Part shown: positions 53,346 through 63,829 of the stretch, in pieces
Layout: every line of letters starts with the position of its first letter
Numbering within the stretch: position 1 is the first letter of the stretch
Assembly (NCBI GenBank): GCA_030220185.1
Contig: JASPKZ010004203.1
Location: forward strand, 430,001 to 494,000
Direction of reading: 5' to 3'
Origin: Diploptera punctata
Lineage: Eukaryota; Arthropoda; Insecta; Blattodea; Blaberidae
Length of the DNA stretch: 64,000 nt
Program-made: the position numbers and the translations under genes
The notes under the pieces: model-generated
What the model saw: the letters and a program-made list of their open reading frames with translations, nothing else
Databases searched by the model: none
Told to the model about the DNA's origin: nothing

Positions 53346-54910
53346 ATTTTTGACATTTGGCAATGAATCTCAGGTCGTTAGAGCGCTAAACGTACAGAGT
53401 TTAGAGACTCGGGTTCAAATCCCGACTCAAGCATTCATTTTTCTTTTCATATCATATTTGCCTTCATTGCCAAATGTCAAAAATATAGTAATAACATCTA
53501 AATATAAAAGCGTTACTGCTATAAAGTAAATATTCTCTTTAAAAATTTGCTTAACTGTTATGTTAGCCACTAGATGTCAGTCGGAACGATTTTCCGCGAC
53601 CTCTTGTGTGAATTGAGAATACTACATATAGCCTATAAGAAAAATGTATGTTTGTGTTGGAATACTTGTGTGTAGCTCAGATCGTTAAAGCGCTAAACGT
53701 ATACTCTCTTACTAATAATCCATATATAACTTTTATACAAGGTCTATACACATCTCGGTTGAAAATTCTTACTAATAAACACTGTATAAGCTGTTCAGTG
53801 TGTAAGAGGTGTACAACTTTACATGGGAATCGTTATACATCCCTCCAGCCTTGTTTAAGGATTGTTTAACTAGACAAAATGTCGGACTTCAAGATCAACT
53901 GATTATTTTCTTATGATATTGATGAAAGTTTCCTTAAATTTAACCCAAAATGCAACACTTTAACGACTGTTTGATGGATGCACAGGGCATAAATAATATT
54001 AATAAAGCTCTGGGTAGGAAAATAATGACATCATAAAATGCCTTTCGTTACACTGATTCTCGATTAGGCCTAATAATATTTTTTTAATTGAACATTGATT
54101 CACAAAAGAAAATGTTCTACAATAATTGCTGTAGACAAGATTTAACCTGAATGTAATTTAAATGCTTCATAATATTATTTTAAGAAAACTTTCTTGCATC
54201 TTTAATACGTAACACACACATCGATATAAAAATGTATTTAATTATAGAGGTACTATTATTCCAGGAAGCTAGCATGTTAGCTCGATAGTCTTGTGGTTAG
54301 AGCTTCTGACTATGATCATTTTTTTTCGCTTAAAGCGTTATTCTGTTGTCGGTAACATTTTCTACTATTTTGAACGTTTTCTAACGGATCTTAAAACACT
54401 GCACATAATACATAAGTAATGGGAAAAACTTTTATTAGTTTCCAAGAATTGTTCGAAATTCTTGACGTTAGATGGCAGCGCATTATCTGTGAAACCAATT
54501 CTACGATATATTTGACATAGCGTAAAGGAAAATGTATATACATTAAAACATACTTATTTTTTCCGTATCTTCCCAATTAGGGAATCTCTATTAATTCTTA
54601 TCCATATTAATTTCTTACACAATTAATCACTAGTTGATGTTGTTTTATTTCTGTTACAAACTGCGCGTAATATTGTTCTGACGTCATTATGTTGACGAAT
54701 ATGTGACGTATTGTGTATAACGGCTGTTTTGTTATATAGCTCCGGCACAACGTTTATTAGTAAGGAAATTATACGTGATCTACATAAGGCTTATATATTG
54801 TATAATTAAACTACTGATGAAAGCCTGTATAAGAGATTTTTATTAGTAAGACTGTAGAGTTTAGAGACTCAGGTTCAAATCCTGACTCAAGCATTCATTT
54901 TTCTTTTCAT
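53346..54910 (+). mobile_element. SINE-D, plus copies, one split by a transposon
   Basis: 53366-53430 is a tRNA-like core (GAGCGCTAAACGTACAGAGT, GGGTTCAAATCCC). It is followed by ATTCATTTTTCTTTTC, the TTTGCCTTCATTGCCAAATG segment, the body (53508-53625) and a second core that starts GTGTGTAGCTCAGATCGTTA at 53671. That second core breaks after GCTAAACGT (53700) and resumes at 54855 with GTAGAGTTTAGAGACTCAGG and AAGCATTCATTTTTC. The order core-body-core shows that units are arranged in tandem. Confidence 0.7.
53701..54854. mobile_element. Candidate non-autonomous DNA transposon inside the tRNA-like anticodon loop
   Basis: The left end ACTCTCTTACTAATAATCC and right end TTTTATTAGTAAGACT are inverted around a TTACTAATAA core. 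The same core occurs a second time inside each end (CTTACTAATAAACACTG at 53769, TTTATTAGTAAGG at 54753). Flanking bases are CGTA and GTAG, compatible with a TA or GTA duplication. About 1.15 kb of interior has no transposase. It also contains a tRNA-like scrap (GTTAGCTCGATAGTCTTGTG near 54275). Confidence 0.5.
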
Positions 54911-55049
54911 ATATATATATATACGTATTGTACGTTATATAGGAGAAATCTTTTTTTATTCAATGCCCCAGATTGTCATTTAGACATTTCTGGTGTTCTC
55001 TCCTGGCACTGGAGTAACTGTAACTGTAATGTTCAGATTACATAAGGCC

Positions 55050-55565
55050 CACTACAGGTTATCTTCTAACTAACTCACTAGCGCTATCGAACCCGTAGAT
55101 TCATTGCCGCGCGGACATAAGCTCTCCATACATCCCTATCCTGAGCTAATATTTTCCAGTCATTCCCTGTATAATCTATTTTCCTCAAATCATAGTTAAT
55201 GTTATTCTCCCACCTCATTCTTGGTCTACCAACTGGGCGTTTTCCCTCTGGTTTTCCTACAAGAAGCTTCCATGCATCTCTTTCCTTCCTCATTCGTACC
55301 ACATGTCCTGCCCATCGCAGCCTACGAGACTTAACTGTTCTTATTATACCTGGCTTCCTATAAAGACCATGTAATTCACTGTTATGTAATCTTCTCCATT
55401 CACCTGTCTGTTCATCTCTCTTTGGTCCAAACATTTCCCTAAGAACTTTATTCTCAAATACTCGTAATCTCCATTTCTACCTTAAAGTAAGAGTCCATGT
55501 TTCGCATCGATATAATATAACTGGTAGAATAACAGTTTTATATATTTTCAGTTTAATGTTTTTTG
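55050..55565 (-). pseudogene. LINE-F1 C-terminus, minus copy
   Basis: The open minus frame 55434-55084 (116 codons) gives MFGPKRDEQTGEWRRLHNSE, YRKPGIIRTVKSRRLRWAGH, VVRMRKERDAWKLLVGKPEG, KRPVGRPRMRWENNINYDLR and KIDYTGNDWK, ending AYVRAAMNLRVR. This is the clearest C-terminus of LINE-F1 in the window. Upstream (55560-55440) is the decayed FENKVLR-like stretch. The RT domain is absent. Confidence 0.8.
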
Positions 55566-55639
55566 AAAGGAGATGGGACGTCATGAGTTTGCAAATTCTG
55601 AAAATTAATAACATTGATCAAATAATAGTTTTCATCTGG

Positions 55640-55845
55640 TCATCATTATCACCAATAACATATTCATTAAGTTTAGGATTAAGGTCTCTCCTGGCGCATC
55701 ATTGCCATCACCATTACCTATCATATAGCCTATAATCGGTGCAACATAACTCCGCCTTCTAGGCGCCCTAACCTCAGAAGTAGGTGTTACAATAACGCCA
55801 TGCCAGGAGAGAATACCAGAATGTTGAAATGACAGCGTGGTGGTA
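55640..55845 (+). mobile_element. SINE-G related fragment
   Basis: TCTGGTCATCATTATCACC, AACTCCGCCTTCTAGGCGCC, CTAACCTCAGAAG, TAACGCCATGCCAGGAGAGA and ATACCAGAATGTTGAAATGA are diverged forms of words in 27126-27330. No tRNA head. Confidence 0.45.
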
Positions 55846-55849
55846 TTGA

Positions 55850-56195
55850 ATAAAAAATAGTTTGTACTTCAATAAAATCGTATTCGAAATTACAGTGTGT
55901 TGTATTATGGTCAAGGATTTATCTCAGTGCATTTGCCATTAGAAATAAGTATTCTACGATAAAATCTAAGAATGTTAAATTTATTTGGTTTGAAGACGGA
56001 GAGAATAACAATAAGAAGATGAACGGAAGAAGTAAGGGAATTAAAGTTGAAAGGGTGGAGGAAATTGCATATATTTCACAAAGTCGACGTTCGCACTAGT
56101 GCGTTGCGACATTCCGAAGTATTGTGCAGTCCACTTTCATTTTCTTATGTAGGCCTATGTGTTCAAACATTGTTTGATCAGCAAGTAATTAAGTA
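55850..56195. other. Unassigned sequence
   Basis: A short stretch near 55990-56050 reads RITIRR-TEEVRELKLKGW-like and may be a LINE scrap. Otherwise nothing is recognised. Confidence 0.35.
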
Positions 56196-57053
56196 TTTAA
56201 CTAACTCTTCACTGGCACTATTGAACCCATAGTTTCATGGCCATGCAGAAATATGCTCTCCACACACCCCTATCCTGATCTAATGTTTTCCAATCATTTC
56301 CTGTACAATTTACCACTCTCAGATCAATATTAATATTATTATTCCACCCCATTCATGGCCTTCCTAATGAGCGCTCTCCCTCTAGTTCCCTCTAGCTTTT
56401 TACAACTTCTCATTGCTAAATCAAGCCATTTTTCTACAGTTTTCAATTACAACAAAACAAAAGATTTAACTGAATAAGCAAACAAAGACTGAGCTATATA
56501 ACTAAAGAACGTTTAATTAGAAACCTATTATAAAATTCTATCATGCTTGCTTCATTATGTTATTTGTGAGTTTTTATCGGTTGTTTTATGCTTTACCATG
56601 ATATTTGTAAGTTTATAGTATATTAGTTTTACATTATAATTTATTATAATATTTGTAAGTTCGCAAGTTCTTTCACTAGCCATTCGTGTCACATCTCTGC
56701 CCATCGCATACTATGAAACTTAACTGTTCTTGTTACATCCGGTTTCCCATAAAGATAATGTAACTCGTTATTATGTAGTTTAATCCGTTCACTTGTTCGT
56801 TCCTCTCTTTTGGGTCCAAAATGTTTCCCAAGTACTTTATTCGCAAGTACTCATTATTTCTCCTTTTGTGAAGTAAGAGACCATGTTTAGTATCTATATA
56901 ATTGGAAAAATTACCATTTTATATAATTGGTTTATTTTTTAGAGAAGTTGGGATGACAAGAATCTCTGTAATGAATAATGACACGCGTTTTCAGAGTTGA
57001 GCCATGTTTTTAATTGTTTCTATATCTCATTATTGTTTGTAATTATTGTTCCT

Positions 57054-59584
57054 AAGTATCAGAAAGAATAATTATTGTCAGGTTTAAAATACAAAGAGGA
57101 TATATGACAATAATAGGTATATATGCACCAGAACAAGGGAAAAAAGAAAAAATTGAAAAATTTTATAAAGAACTTAAAAAAGTAGTGAATAAAATAAATA
57201 AAAATGATTATATAGTTATTGGAGGTGATTTTAATGGAAGAATAGGGTGCCATCCTATACCTAATATAATTGGTACACAAGGAGAAACAATAGAAAATGA
57301 TAATGGAAAAGAACTTCGACAATTTGCAATATTTAATGGATACAGAATTACTAATACCTATTTTAGAAAGAAAGAAATACATAAGTACACCTGGTAGGCT
57401 AGAGGATTAAGATAAATTATTGATTATTTCTTGGTAAACAGAAAATTGATACCCTGGGTCACAGATGTAAGAGTATATAGAGGTTTCGATGTAGGAACAG
57501 ATAATTTTCTCTTGACACGTAATATAAAATTATTAGAAAGATGGAGGAAACCACCAACAAGAAAAATTTACAATGAAGAAACCTATAAAGTGAATTTATT
57601 ACAAGAAGAAAGTACAAGAAAGTTGTATGCAAATAGATTATCTCAATATATATTACAGCGAGAAATAAATAATAATATAGAAGAAGAATGGAGCAACATC
57701 GATTGGGCTCTAAAGAAAGCGACATATGAAGTTCTAGGATTAAGAAGGAAAAATTGTAAGAAAAGAGGATTAAGAATATGGAATGATGAAATTAAAACAG
57801 TTATAGAAGAAAAGAAGAAAGCATATTTACAATATTTACTAAATAAAACTGAAGAAACAAAAGAAATATATTATAACAAAAGAAACGAAGCAAAGAAAAT
57901 TGTTAGGAAATCCCACCAAGACAGTTGGGAACGATATGTATCTAATCTAGAACATGATCTACATGGACGACAATGGACTGCTTATAGAACAATTAAACAT
58001 TTAAATAAATCAGAAAAAGAAGCTGCATATATACCTACATCAATATCACAAGAACATTGGATAGAATATTTCAGAGACCTGTGGTACAATGAGAATGAAA
58101 ACGAAGAAGAACCAAAATGTGAGAATTTGAAAGTAGATAAAATACAAATGGAAGAACTGGAAGAATCGCTCAAATTAACAAATAATAGAAAAGCTAGCGG
58201 ACCAGATGACATCAATTCAGAACTAATTAAATATGCAGATATATTCTTTAAATTAAGATTCTTGAATTTTCTTAATGTGCGTTGGGAGAATCATAATATA
58301 CCAGCAACATGGAGGCAAGGTATAGTAAAACCAATTTACAAGAAAGGAGAAAGAAACCAACCTTCTAATTACAGAGGCATTACTCTCCTAAATAGTGGAT
58401 ATAAAATCTATGCTAGAATAATAGCAAAACGAATACAACGAATTACTAAAGTAACACTAGCAGAAGAACAAAACGGGTTCCGAAAAGGAAGATCTTGTAC
58501 CGATGGAGTATTTGCCCTGAATCAGATAATAAACAAAAGACAAGAAAAAAACCTAGAAACACATTTGTTATTTATAGACTTAGATAAAGCATTTGATTGA
58601 GTAAACAGGGAAATATTGTGGAATATCCTAAAAGAAAAAGGCCTCCCTATTCAGATTATAGAAACTATTAAGAGCTTGTACTATGGAACAAATATTTGTA
58701 TTGACCCTCAGTTGACTAAAAATAAGACATTTTTTCAAATAAACCAAGGAGTACGACAAGGGTGTTCACTCTCACCTATATTATTTAATATTTATATGGA
58801 CGATATCCTAAAATAATGTAAGAAGGTTTTAACTAATGAAGGAATATTAATTGATAATAAAGATAAAATAAATGCTTTATTATTCGCTGACGATGTTGTA
58901 CTTTTAGCAGAATCTGAAAATGAGCTCCAAATGTTAGCATATAAATTTAAATTAATATCCAATAGATATAATTGTAAAATATCAATAAATAAGTCAGAAG
59001 TAATGGCGTTTATTGGTAAATATGGAATTAGGTCAAAAATTGTACTGGATAACAAAATAATAGAACAAGTATCACATTTCCAATATTTAGGATGTGATAT
59101 AACTTATAGAGAAAATAAAGTAAATAAATTTCAGGCTATTTGTGGAACCATAAAAAGAACCTTAGGTCGGAAAACAAGGAAATATACGAAACTTAAATTA
59201 TATAAAACAATGGCCGTTCCTTTGTTGTTGTATGGAAGTGAAAATTGGATAATGAAATCAAGGGATAAAAGCAGGATACAGACTGCGGAAATGCTGTTTT
59301 TACGTAATGTGAAAGGATGCACAAGAGCGGATAGAATAAGGAATGAAACTATACGAGAAGAATTAAATATATATAAAATTGAAGATAAAATCAGCGAAAA
59401 TAATAAGAAATGGACAGAACACTTAATGAGAATGAACAACGAAAGAATACCAAAAAGAACCTTCCTGTATAATCCCAGAGGAACAAGAGATGTTGGCCGA
59501 CCACGTAGAAGATGGACTCCACTTTTAACTTCGCCGGAACAGGCTGCATAGCCTAAACCTTGTAGTAGAAGAAGGAGAAGTATC
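57054..59584 (+). pseudogene. 5'-truncated RTE-like LINE with 7-bp duplications, nested in LINE-F1
   Basis: AAGTATC at 57054-57060 and 59578-59584 flanks the element. It starts inside the endonuclease (ERIIIVRFKIQRG aligned with ERILELRLKINRG of the intact element). It then has IGIYAPEQ, VIGGDFNGRIG (57104-57397), a stop replacing the residue after HKYTW at 57394, the linker and RT start (57431-58600: ASGPDDINSELIKYAD, NYRGITLLNSGYK, EQNGFRKGRSC, LLFIDLDKAFD then TGA), GVRQGCSLSPILFNIYMDDI (58748-58807), LLFADDVVLLAESENEL (58875-58925) and the C-terminus 58931-59551 (LLYGSENWIM, RNVKGCTRADRIRN, GRPRRRW). The tail is a GTAGTAGAAGAAGG repeat. At least three in-frame stops make it inactive, though motifs are otherwise well kept. 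Confidence 0.88.
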
Positions 59585-60048
59585 TGAATACTGTCACTTC
59601 TTCAAAATTTTCCTCTTTTGTTGTTAAATGTACATTAACATTTAATCATGTATTTATAGATGTGACCATACATTTCGTTTTATTGATATTTACTTCCAGC
59701 CGCCGATCTTTAGTGTTATTTAATAGAATATGTGCGTGTTGCTTTTTAGTATTTTCTAATAATTCTACTTCATCGGCACATACCAAGAGGTGATTAATAC
59801 CATCGAGTTGTACGCACTCGGTATAAAGTTGTGTGAGTTTCAAAATTATCCAAAGTACCCGTATCCCACTCATTGTGTCTTTAAACAAATTCGAATTAGT
59901 CTAACTTTTCAGAAATTTCGAATTACAGCAGAATACTGTACAACTCTCTATTAACTGAACCGCATCCCTTTTTGAAGTCTAAACATGGGTTGATGTACCG
60001 TGTCATCATATTCCCATTTATTTTATAGAATCTGCCTTATACTAACAA

Positions 60049-60759
60049 AAAAAATCTTATCATAAGTAATGCCACGAGTGATCTCCAATTTATCTAGAGA
60101 ATTTGGAAATCAAGAGTGGCATTTGTTAAGACTATTTAACAAATAAAATTAAGCTGTTTACTCACAAATCATTATTTAACTATAGTTATTTTTAAATATT
60201 TATATATTTAATGTAAACGGCGATGTTTGAAAACAAATGAGACGCTTCATCTGCTTCTTTTGTTTATCACTGCAACCAGATCATACTATTTATTGCCAAA
60301 AAGAACGCAATATTGTAAGAATGCTCTCTAGTGGAGAAAAAATGTAACACATCAAACTGTATATTAATTCATTACTGATGTCGTATGATGTAAATATGAT
60401 AATTATATTTTTCTGGATTGTTACCTGGGAAAAAATAATTTAAGAAAGTGCAAACAGTGGTTTATTTTTTTGGTGGTATAATCAATTGCTACAAATGTTT
60501 TTTATATTAACTCCCGTATGCGGCATGTGTTGACATTCATGCACTATATATACAATCTGGTAGCCGTATTTCCCATCGGCTCTGTCACTGCAAAATAATG
60601 GTCAGATCTGTTCAGAATATTACAAAGGAGGAGCTTTCTTTAATATGGTAATTATAACACTGATAAATATTTCGTGAAACACGACTCTGATTGGTTGTAA
60701 AACAGAAATCATTGAAACGTGATTGACTCCCATTTGGGGGATGAGTTAAATAGTCTATT
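60049..60759. mobile_element. Unidentified ~0.7-kb insertion in LINE-F1
   Basis: LINE-F1 similarity stops after CTTATACTAACAAAAA (60050) and returns near 60760 (CTTGGATGATCACCTG). The intervening block is AT-rich, has no frame, and contains an imperfect inverted pair GCCACGAGTGATC.../...AAGAGTGGC at 60071-60121. Element type unknown. Confidence 0.5.
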
Positions 60760-60885
60760 GTAAATATTTTTCCTATGAATCCACTTGGATGATCACCTGT
60801 TATGTCGTCAATGTAAGAAGTAAATCTGAATACTAATCAGTTTGTTATAATTGTGTAAGGTGATGAAATTAATTATATGCCCCTG

Positions 60886-61114
60886 CTTCCTCACCTGTAA
60901 GACAAATGTCAGGAAGCTTAGGGCCCAACGGTCCCCGAAAATAATCCGGCCATCATCATCATTCTTATCATTACCATCATCATCCTTCACCGGTGGGAAA
61001 GCAACGGGAAGCTACCACACCTATTATTCCCTAGTAAAGTGCAAAGCATAGCATGAAAATACTATGATTGCAGTGAAAGACCTTCCCTCGGGCAGAATTA
61101 CTATGGATGGATGG
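60886..61114 (+). mobile_element. SINE-A without head, inserted in LINE-F1
   Basis: TTCCTCACCTGTAAGACAAA, GGTCCCCGAAAATAATCCGG, the CAT-rich linker, GGGAAAGCAACGGGAAGCTA and CTATGGATGGATGG. LINE-F1 sequence adjoins on both sides. Target-site duplication not resolved. Confidence 0.85.
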
Positions 61115-61479
61115 ATAGTTATTTCAATCGGTTTTATCTCCTTTCTTTAGATTGGTACGGTAATCAATTCTTTACATTTTTATTTTGAAGAACCTCTTTA
61201 TCCAAAATCATGCGAAGCAATTGTTGTATCTTGTCTATCAGTTCTTCTTCCCTTGATCTTATGATGCTGCTGATACTTCATCTAAATTTCTCTTTTTATC
61301 TTAGATTTTATTTTTGTCTTATATTTTATTTTTGTCTCTTTTTGTCTTGTTTTATGTTTTCTCATTTTTGTTTATCTTATCTTTGACTCTTATTTGGTCA
61401 AAAACATATTTAAACGCAACTTTGGTGGGGATTGAATGTTTATCATTTATGATAGAGTAGGTTTTTATGTATTTATTTA

Positions 61480-61835
61480 TTTAGGAAGACCACAACTACG
61501 ATGGAAGGATGTCATCATACCCCGTACCTGTTGTGAATGAACACGCAACAAGCTGCCAGCTTTCATGCGTAGAGGAAGAAGAAGAAGAAGAAGATTTATT
61601 TATTTATGTATTTATTTATTTAACAGATTTCACAATGTTTCACGATGTCTTCTTGCTCTCAATTAATGTATAATCATTCTTCTCCGCATTTTTCTGTCAT
61701 TCCACTGTCCATAGTCCAACCCTTTTCCCTCATGCTGCTTAAAATACCATCAAATTCACGTTATATTGGCCGTCTTTTTCTTCTTCTTCTTCTTCTACCA
61801 GGTGGCACCTATTCTAATATATTGACTTAGGCTTT
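61480..61835 (-). mobile_element. LINE C-terminal fragment and tail, minus
   Basis: 61610-61830 closely follows 28195-28380: ACAGATTTCACAATG, CTCAATTAATGTATAATCAT, CCATAGTCCA, CCCTCATGCTGCTTAAAATA and CCATCAAATTCACGTTATAT. On the minus strand it encodes a decayed GRPI--I-DGIL-SMREK. A (GAA)n/(TTTA)n tail lies at 61568-61620. Directly left, GGAAGACCACAACTACGATG (61480-61505) is the end of another plus-strand LINE (GRPQLRWKD). Confidence 0.65.
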
Positions 61836-61856
61836 AACGGCCGAAGTTGGTATGAA

Positions 61857-62044
61857 GATCTTGAAGAAGATTTCCGGGCTCTTGGCCGTGGTCTCGAGGC
61901 TTGAAGTTCCCCGAAGTTTCGCCAGAGACTCCCAGTCTCAAGACAACCCTTGAGGATGCCGGGAGTCACTGGCGAAACGTCGAAGAACTTCAAGCCTCGA
62001 GACCACGGCCAACAGCTCGGAAATCTTCTTCAATATCTTCATAC
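61857..62044. repeat. Foldback repeat, ~190 bp
   Basis: The left arm (GGTATGAAGATCTTGAAGAA, GATTTCCGGGCTCTTGGCCG, TGGTCTCGAGGCTTGAAGTT, TTTCGCCAG) is complemented by the right arm (CTGGCGAAA, AACTTCAAGCCTCGAGACCA, CGGCCAACAGCTCGGAAATC, TTCTTCAATATCTTCATACC). The spacer of ~35 bases includes CCTTGAGGATGCCGGGAGTC. No coding content. Confidence 0.85.
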
Positions 62045-62049
62045 CTATT

Positions 62050-62745
62050 TTAGTATTTTTCTTGGAAATCATTCTTCTGCCATTCTTTTTACATGATCAT
62101 ACCATTTTAATTCAGATTTTTATTAAGTGCTATCACCTAAGTTTCATAGTTATAAATAAAATGGCAATATGAGCATGAAGAACAGTTATGGAACATCACG
62201 ATAAAACCAATCATACTGATATTGAGTTCTTTAAAGAGTGAGAACAATTAAACGTCTCGTGTAATGTATATCAAACAAAGGGTCTGAAGAGATTAAATAA
62301 AATTAAATATGTTTACGAGATGCATTTATTGCTTACAGGAGGACAGTTATTTTCATGACATGAGTCGATATTTTTGGAACGATGAAAAAGCTAGCAGTCT
62401 GTCCAGTAAATCTAGAGATTTACGTGGTCTCGGATCACTGAGTCCAACCTCGCAGAATTTACATAGTAACGATCGTTATGTGCATTAGCCAAAACAAATA
62501 GCTTGATGTGCCCAAGTTTGCTGGAGAAGTTTCTTTCCCCTATATTTATCGAGTTATAATCTCATTGAATGGACGGAGATATTAGCATCAAGAAAACTAG
62601 GGATATACTCGGTTTGAACTTGTCAATACTTCTAAAATTCATTATAATCACAATTGTATTTTTTAAAATATTAAAATAAACACCTCAATTAAAAACGTCC
62701 TCAATTAAAATTATTTTTGTTTAAAAAACTTCATCAGTTAATTAA
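62050..62745. other. Unassigned sequence
   Basis: No frame or family recognised. Confidence 0.4.
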
Positions 62746-62747
62746 CA

Positions 62748-62840
62748 CCATGTAGGCTTTTCAGAACATGTTCCATCAACGGCATGAGAACCAAACGACA
62801 TACCGAAGATGGAACATGTTCTAGAAGGCCTACATGGTAA
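62748..62840. repeat. Small foldback repeat
   Basis: ACCATGTAGGC, then CAGAACATGTTCCATC on the left mirrors GATGGAACATGTTCTAG and GCCTACATGGT on the right, with a ~30-base spacer. Confidence 0.85.
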
Positions 62841-63064
62841 TATTTAAATCTCCATGTATATAATCATCTCTATAAAGAATAACTAAAGAAGAAATAAAAA
62901 ACTGCAGGATCAAAAAAGGATGTATTTAAGTTCCGGTCTGTTAATAATATTGTAATTAGTTAAAACTAACCGACGAAGCTTTTTTAATAGAAATCCATTT
63001 TAATTGAGGACGACTGATATATCAGGTACTAACTTTAATATACAAAAATATATTATAAAACTTT

Positions 63065-63395
63065 TAAGGTCGGAAGCCTTGGCGCAAAGCTACGGGACTT
63101 GTGCTGGTTCGAGTCTTCATGGGGGAAGAAATTTCTCATAGTATTTCGGCCAATATGGGGGGGACCGGTGCCCACCCAGCATCGTGAGGCATTTGGGTAG
63201 CTAGAATAAGTAGCGGTTCTAGGTTGAGAAAGCCAGCTATAACGGCTGGGGACTCGACATGCTGACCAAATGTCACCCGTACACTGGCTAGATGATCATC
63301 TATCTCTGTGATTGACACATGTGGATGTGAGGTCAGCAGCTGGATGGTAGGCCAAGGGCTTTCTAGGCCTGTCACGCCATATAATTATTATTATT
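63065..63395 (+). mobile_element. SINE-B, most complete copy
   Basis: Head GGAAGCCTTGGCGCAAAGCT, B box CTGGTTCGAGTCTTC (63103-63117), body GGGGGAAGAAATTTCTCATA, TTTCGGCCAATATGGGGGGG, GGTGCCCACCCAGCATCGTG, AGCCAGCTATAACGGCTGGG and GACTCGACATGCTGACCAAA; the 3' end ATGATCATCTATCTCTGTGA ... GGTAGGCCAAGGGCTTTCTA leads to ATT triplets (63384-63398). It serves as reference for the split copy at 44364-49028. Confidence 0.8.
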
Positions 63396-63439
63396 ACAAA
63401 ACTTGGAAGAAATTCCAACTGGAATATTACTTTAATAAT

Positions 63440-63660
63440 TACTGTTATTTAAGTCTCATAAACTGCGATGGACAGGGCATGTACCACAAATGGGGAATGA
63501 AAGAGAGGCATTGAAATTGCTTGTAGGAAGATCAGAGGAAAAGCGCCCAATAGATGGGCCAAGAATGAGGTGGAAGAATTATATTAACCATGATTTGAGG
63601 GAGGTAAATTATACAGAGGATGTTGAAAAACAGTATCCATCAGGATAGGGATGAATGAAT
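63440..63660 (+). pseudogene. LINE-F1 C-terminus, plus fragment
   Basis: TTTAAGTCTCATAAACTGCG begins a decayed VKSHKLRWTGHV-like stretch, then GKSEEKRPIDGPRMRWKNYI and NHDLREVNYTEDV. Frameshifts are present. Related to 55084-55434. Confidence 0.7.
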
Positions 63661-63829
63661 GATTGAATAAATGAATGAAGCTCCGGGTTCGAGATAGTTA
63701 AGCAAAATACAAAAAAAAAAATGAAACGAAACTTCACGGTTACGTGAAAACATGGTCATTGTATCAAAAGATCTGTTTTCGGTCAATCGAGATGTTCGAT
63801 TATAACAAACTCTATGGCTTTTAGAACTC

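Larger units (their letters stand above)
56199..61270 (-). pseudogene. LINE-F1, minus copy carrying three nested insertions
   Basis: Segments of one decayed LINE-F1 in collinear order: 56199-57060 (3' end through C-terminus, compare 16615-17260), 59578-60048 (compare 17265-18060, with the RT catalytic site decayed to LLVCADEVELL at about 59790-59755), 60760-60885 (compare 18095-18200) and 61115-61270 (compare 18205-18360). The gaps are filled by a LINE (57061-59577), an unassigned block (60049-60759) and a SINE-A (60886-61114). Stops and indels throughout. Confidence 0.75.

Noticed and set aside
52911..53529. Two similar short proteins sharing an ALNVQSLETRVQIPTQAF segment
   Set aside because: They are translations of the tRNA-like core of SINE-D in both orientations.
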